From Siphonodentalium dalli (Eukaryota; Mollusca; Scaphopoda; Gadilida; Siphonodentaliidae), in the NCBI GenBank assembly GCA_032622095.1, contig CP136069.1, positions 199,053,239 through 199,117,238 of the forward strand: DNA of 64,000 nucleotides, in the 5' to 3' direction. The position numbers were made by a program, and so were the translations under genes. Below the pieces are notes generated by a model. It was not told the origin of the DNA, searched no databases, and saw only the letters and a program-made list of their open reading frames with translations. This document shows, one piece after another, positions 62,942 through 64,000 of this stretch (position 1 is the stretch's first letter; each line of letters begins with the position of its first letter).

Positions 62942-64000
62942 AAGACATCTCACTTAAAGGGCCATTTTGCTAGATATGTGTTGCGATGTACGCGCTCATG
63001 TCAATATTCAGAGGCCTTTTATAGCTATCCGTTAGAAATATACCGGTATCGAGGCTCCTACATACTCGAGTCTGTATCTGACGAACAGAAACATGGGAGT
63101 ACGATATCAATTTAAACTTGACCTCCATAAAGAATCTATTATATATTTGAGGAAAGTTTGTGGTCTGTGCGTGTGGGTGTGTGTGTGTGTGTATGTGTGT
63201 GTGTGTTTCCGCGATGGAATCGGAAACGGCTAACCGATTTTGACGAAACTTGGTACGGGTATGTAGTTTGACCTGAGGACTAACATGGGTATATCCGTTT
63301 GCCCGTGCGGCGTGACCTTGACCTTCAAATGACCTTGAACTCAAGTTCTCCGCTGAGCCGATTTTCACCAAATTTGGTATGTGGGGGTAGTTTCAGGCGC
63401 TGAGCAATTTCGTCACACCCGGATGCCCGTGCGGCGTGAACTTGAGATTTTAAATGACATTGAACTGTATCTGGGTATCCACTGGGCCGATTTCCACCAT
63501 TTTTTGGGGGTGTTGGTGTAGATGGGGATGCCAACAAATTTCGTCTCACCCACATGCCGTCAGACAGGTACCCAGCTAAAACCTAATGTATAGTTTGTGA
63601 CTTTTGTCTGTTAGCTATGGCCGGGAAAACTTCCGGACGGATTTCGACGAAACTTGATACCTAAGTGTACGTTTGTCCGGGAAGTGTTTTGGACGGGTCA
63701 AAGTGTGATGCTTGATCTTAAAAATGGTCGATTCAAGATCAAATCGGGTAATAGTGGCGGATTTCGACGAAATTCGATAGCTAGGGATACTTTTGTCCGG
63801 GCAGTGTTTTGGACTGCTTAACTCGTAACCCCGACCTGACATTGACATTCAAAACGGTAAATTCAAGGTCAAATCTGGTCAAATTTCGCATAACTAGATC
63901 CGACGAAGCACCATAGGTCGCCTCGCATATATAAGAGAATGCATTGGCTTAACAATTTTTCTTCTGTCTGTGGTCTGCTGTTATTACCTGTATATGTCCC
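62921..64000 (+). repeat. Tandem array unit 6, partial (first 1.1 kb)
   Basis: Continues the array past the window edge. It starts with the same shortened junction as unit 5, so at least the unit before it is of the 4/5 subtype. It contains the unit-start repeats and the GT tract and ends before the minisatellite. Confidence 0.95.
63135..63880 (+). repeat. Helitron-like repeat cluster (unit 6)
   Basis: Same content as 275-1020, in the last, partial unit. Confidence 0.6.

Noticed and set aside
1-64000. rDNA, histone or tRNA gene array
   Set aside because: I see no rRNA, histone or foldable tRNA sequence in any unit.
1-64000. Assembly duplication of a single locus
   Set aside because: Private indels, transposon insertions and substitutions in different units make pure artefact unlikely, though the exact copy number still needs long-read support.

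Overview
This is eukaryotic DNA, most likely from a marine invertebrate. The genes have GT-AG introns, and the repeats are rolling-circle transposons, foldback elements, a minisatellite and a decayed non-LTR reverse transcriptase. There are no operons, ribosome binding sites or prokaryotic genes. TGACCTTGACC-rich repeats of this kind are common in marine invertebrates, molluscs among them, but I cannot name the species.

The whole window is one head-to-tail tandem array. Five complete units (10,936, 11,333, 11,997, 14,352 and 14,302 bp) start at 1, 10937, 22270, 34267 and 48619. A sixth begins at 62921 and runs off the end. The units are nearly identical apart from scattered substitutions and a few discrete events. 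Units 1-3 form one subtype. Units 4 and 5 form another: they share a 3.1-kb insertion and a deletion of about 170 bp at the unit junction. Unit 3 carries an extra transposon copy. Unit 1 has 12 minisatellite repeats where the others have 18. The unit start I use is a convention, because a tandem array has no natural ends inside the window.

From left to right a unit holds: TGACCTTGACC-rich DNA and Helitron-like repeats with a GT microsatellite; a 70-bp minisatellite; old dispersed repeats; a 502-bp non-autonomous Helitron (Helitron A); about 1.2 kb of intergenic DNA ending in a promoter-like stretch; one four-exon gene on the plus strand; small palindromes; a 1.15-kb foldback element; a perfect 26-bp-arm palindrome; a cluster of CRE, E-box and ETS-type motifs; and a 68-codon ORF of doubtful status.

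The only gene I can support strongly is the four-exon gene. Joining its exons gives a 141-residue protein with no signal peptide. It has a tandem 16-residue duplication in an acidic N-terminal half and a strongly basic, potentially amphipathic C-terminal segment. I do not recognise the family. All five copies are open, and I see only one amino-acid difference among them (Val35Ala in unit 2). The best candidates for something new are this amplified gene family and the Helitron insertions. Because the units are paralogous, they preserve both the empty and the filled insertion sites.
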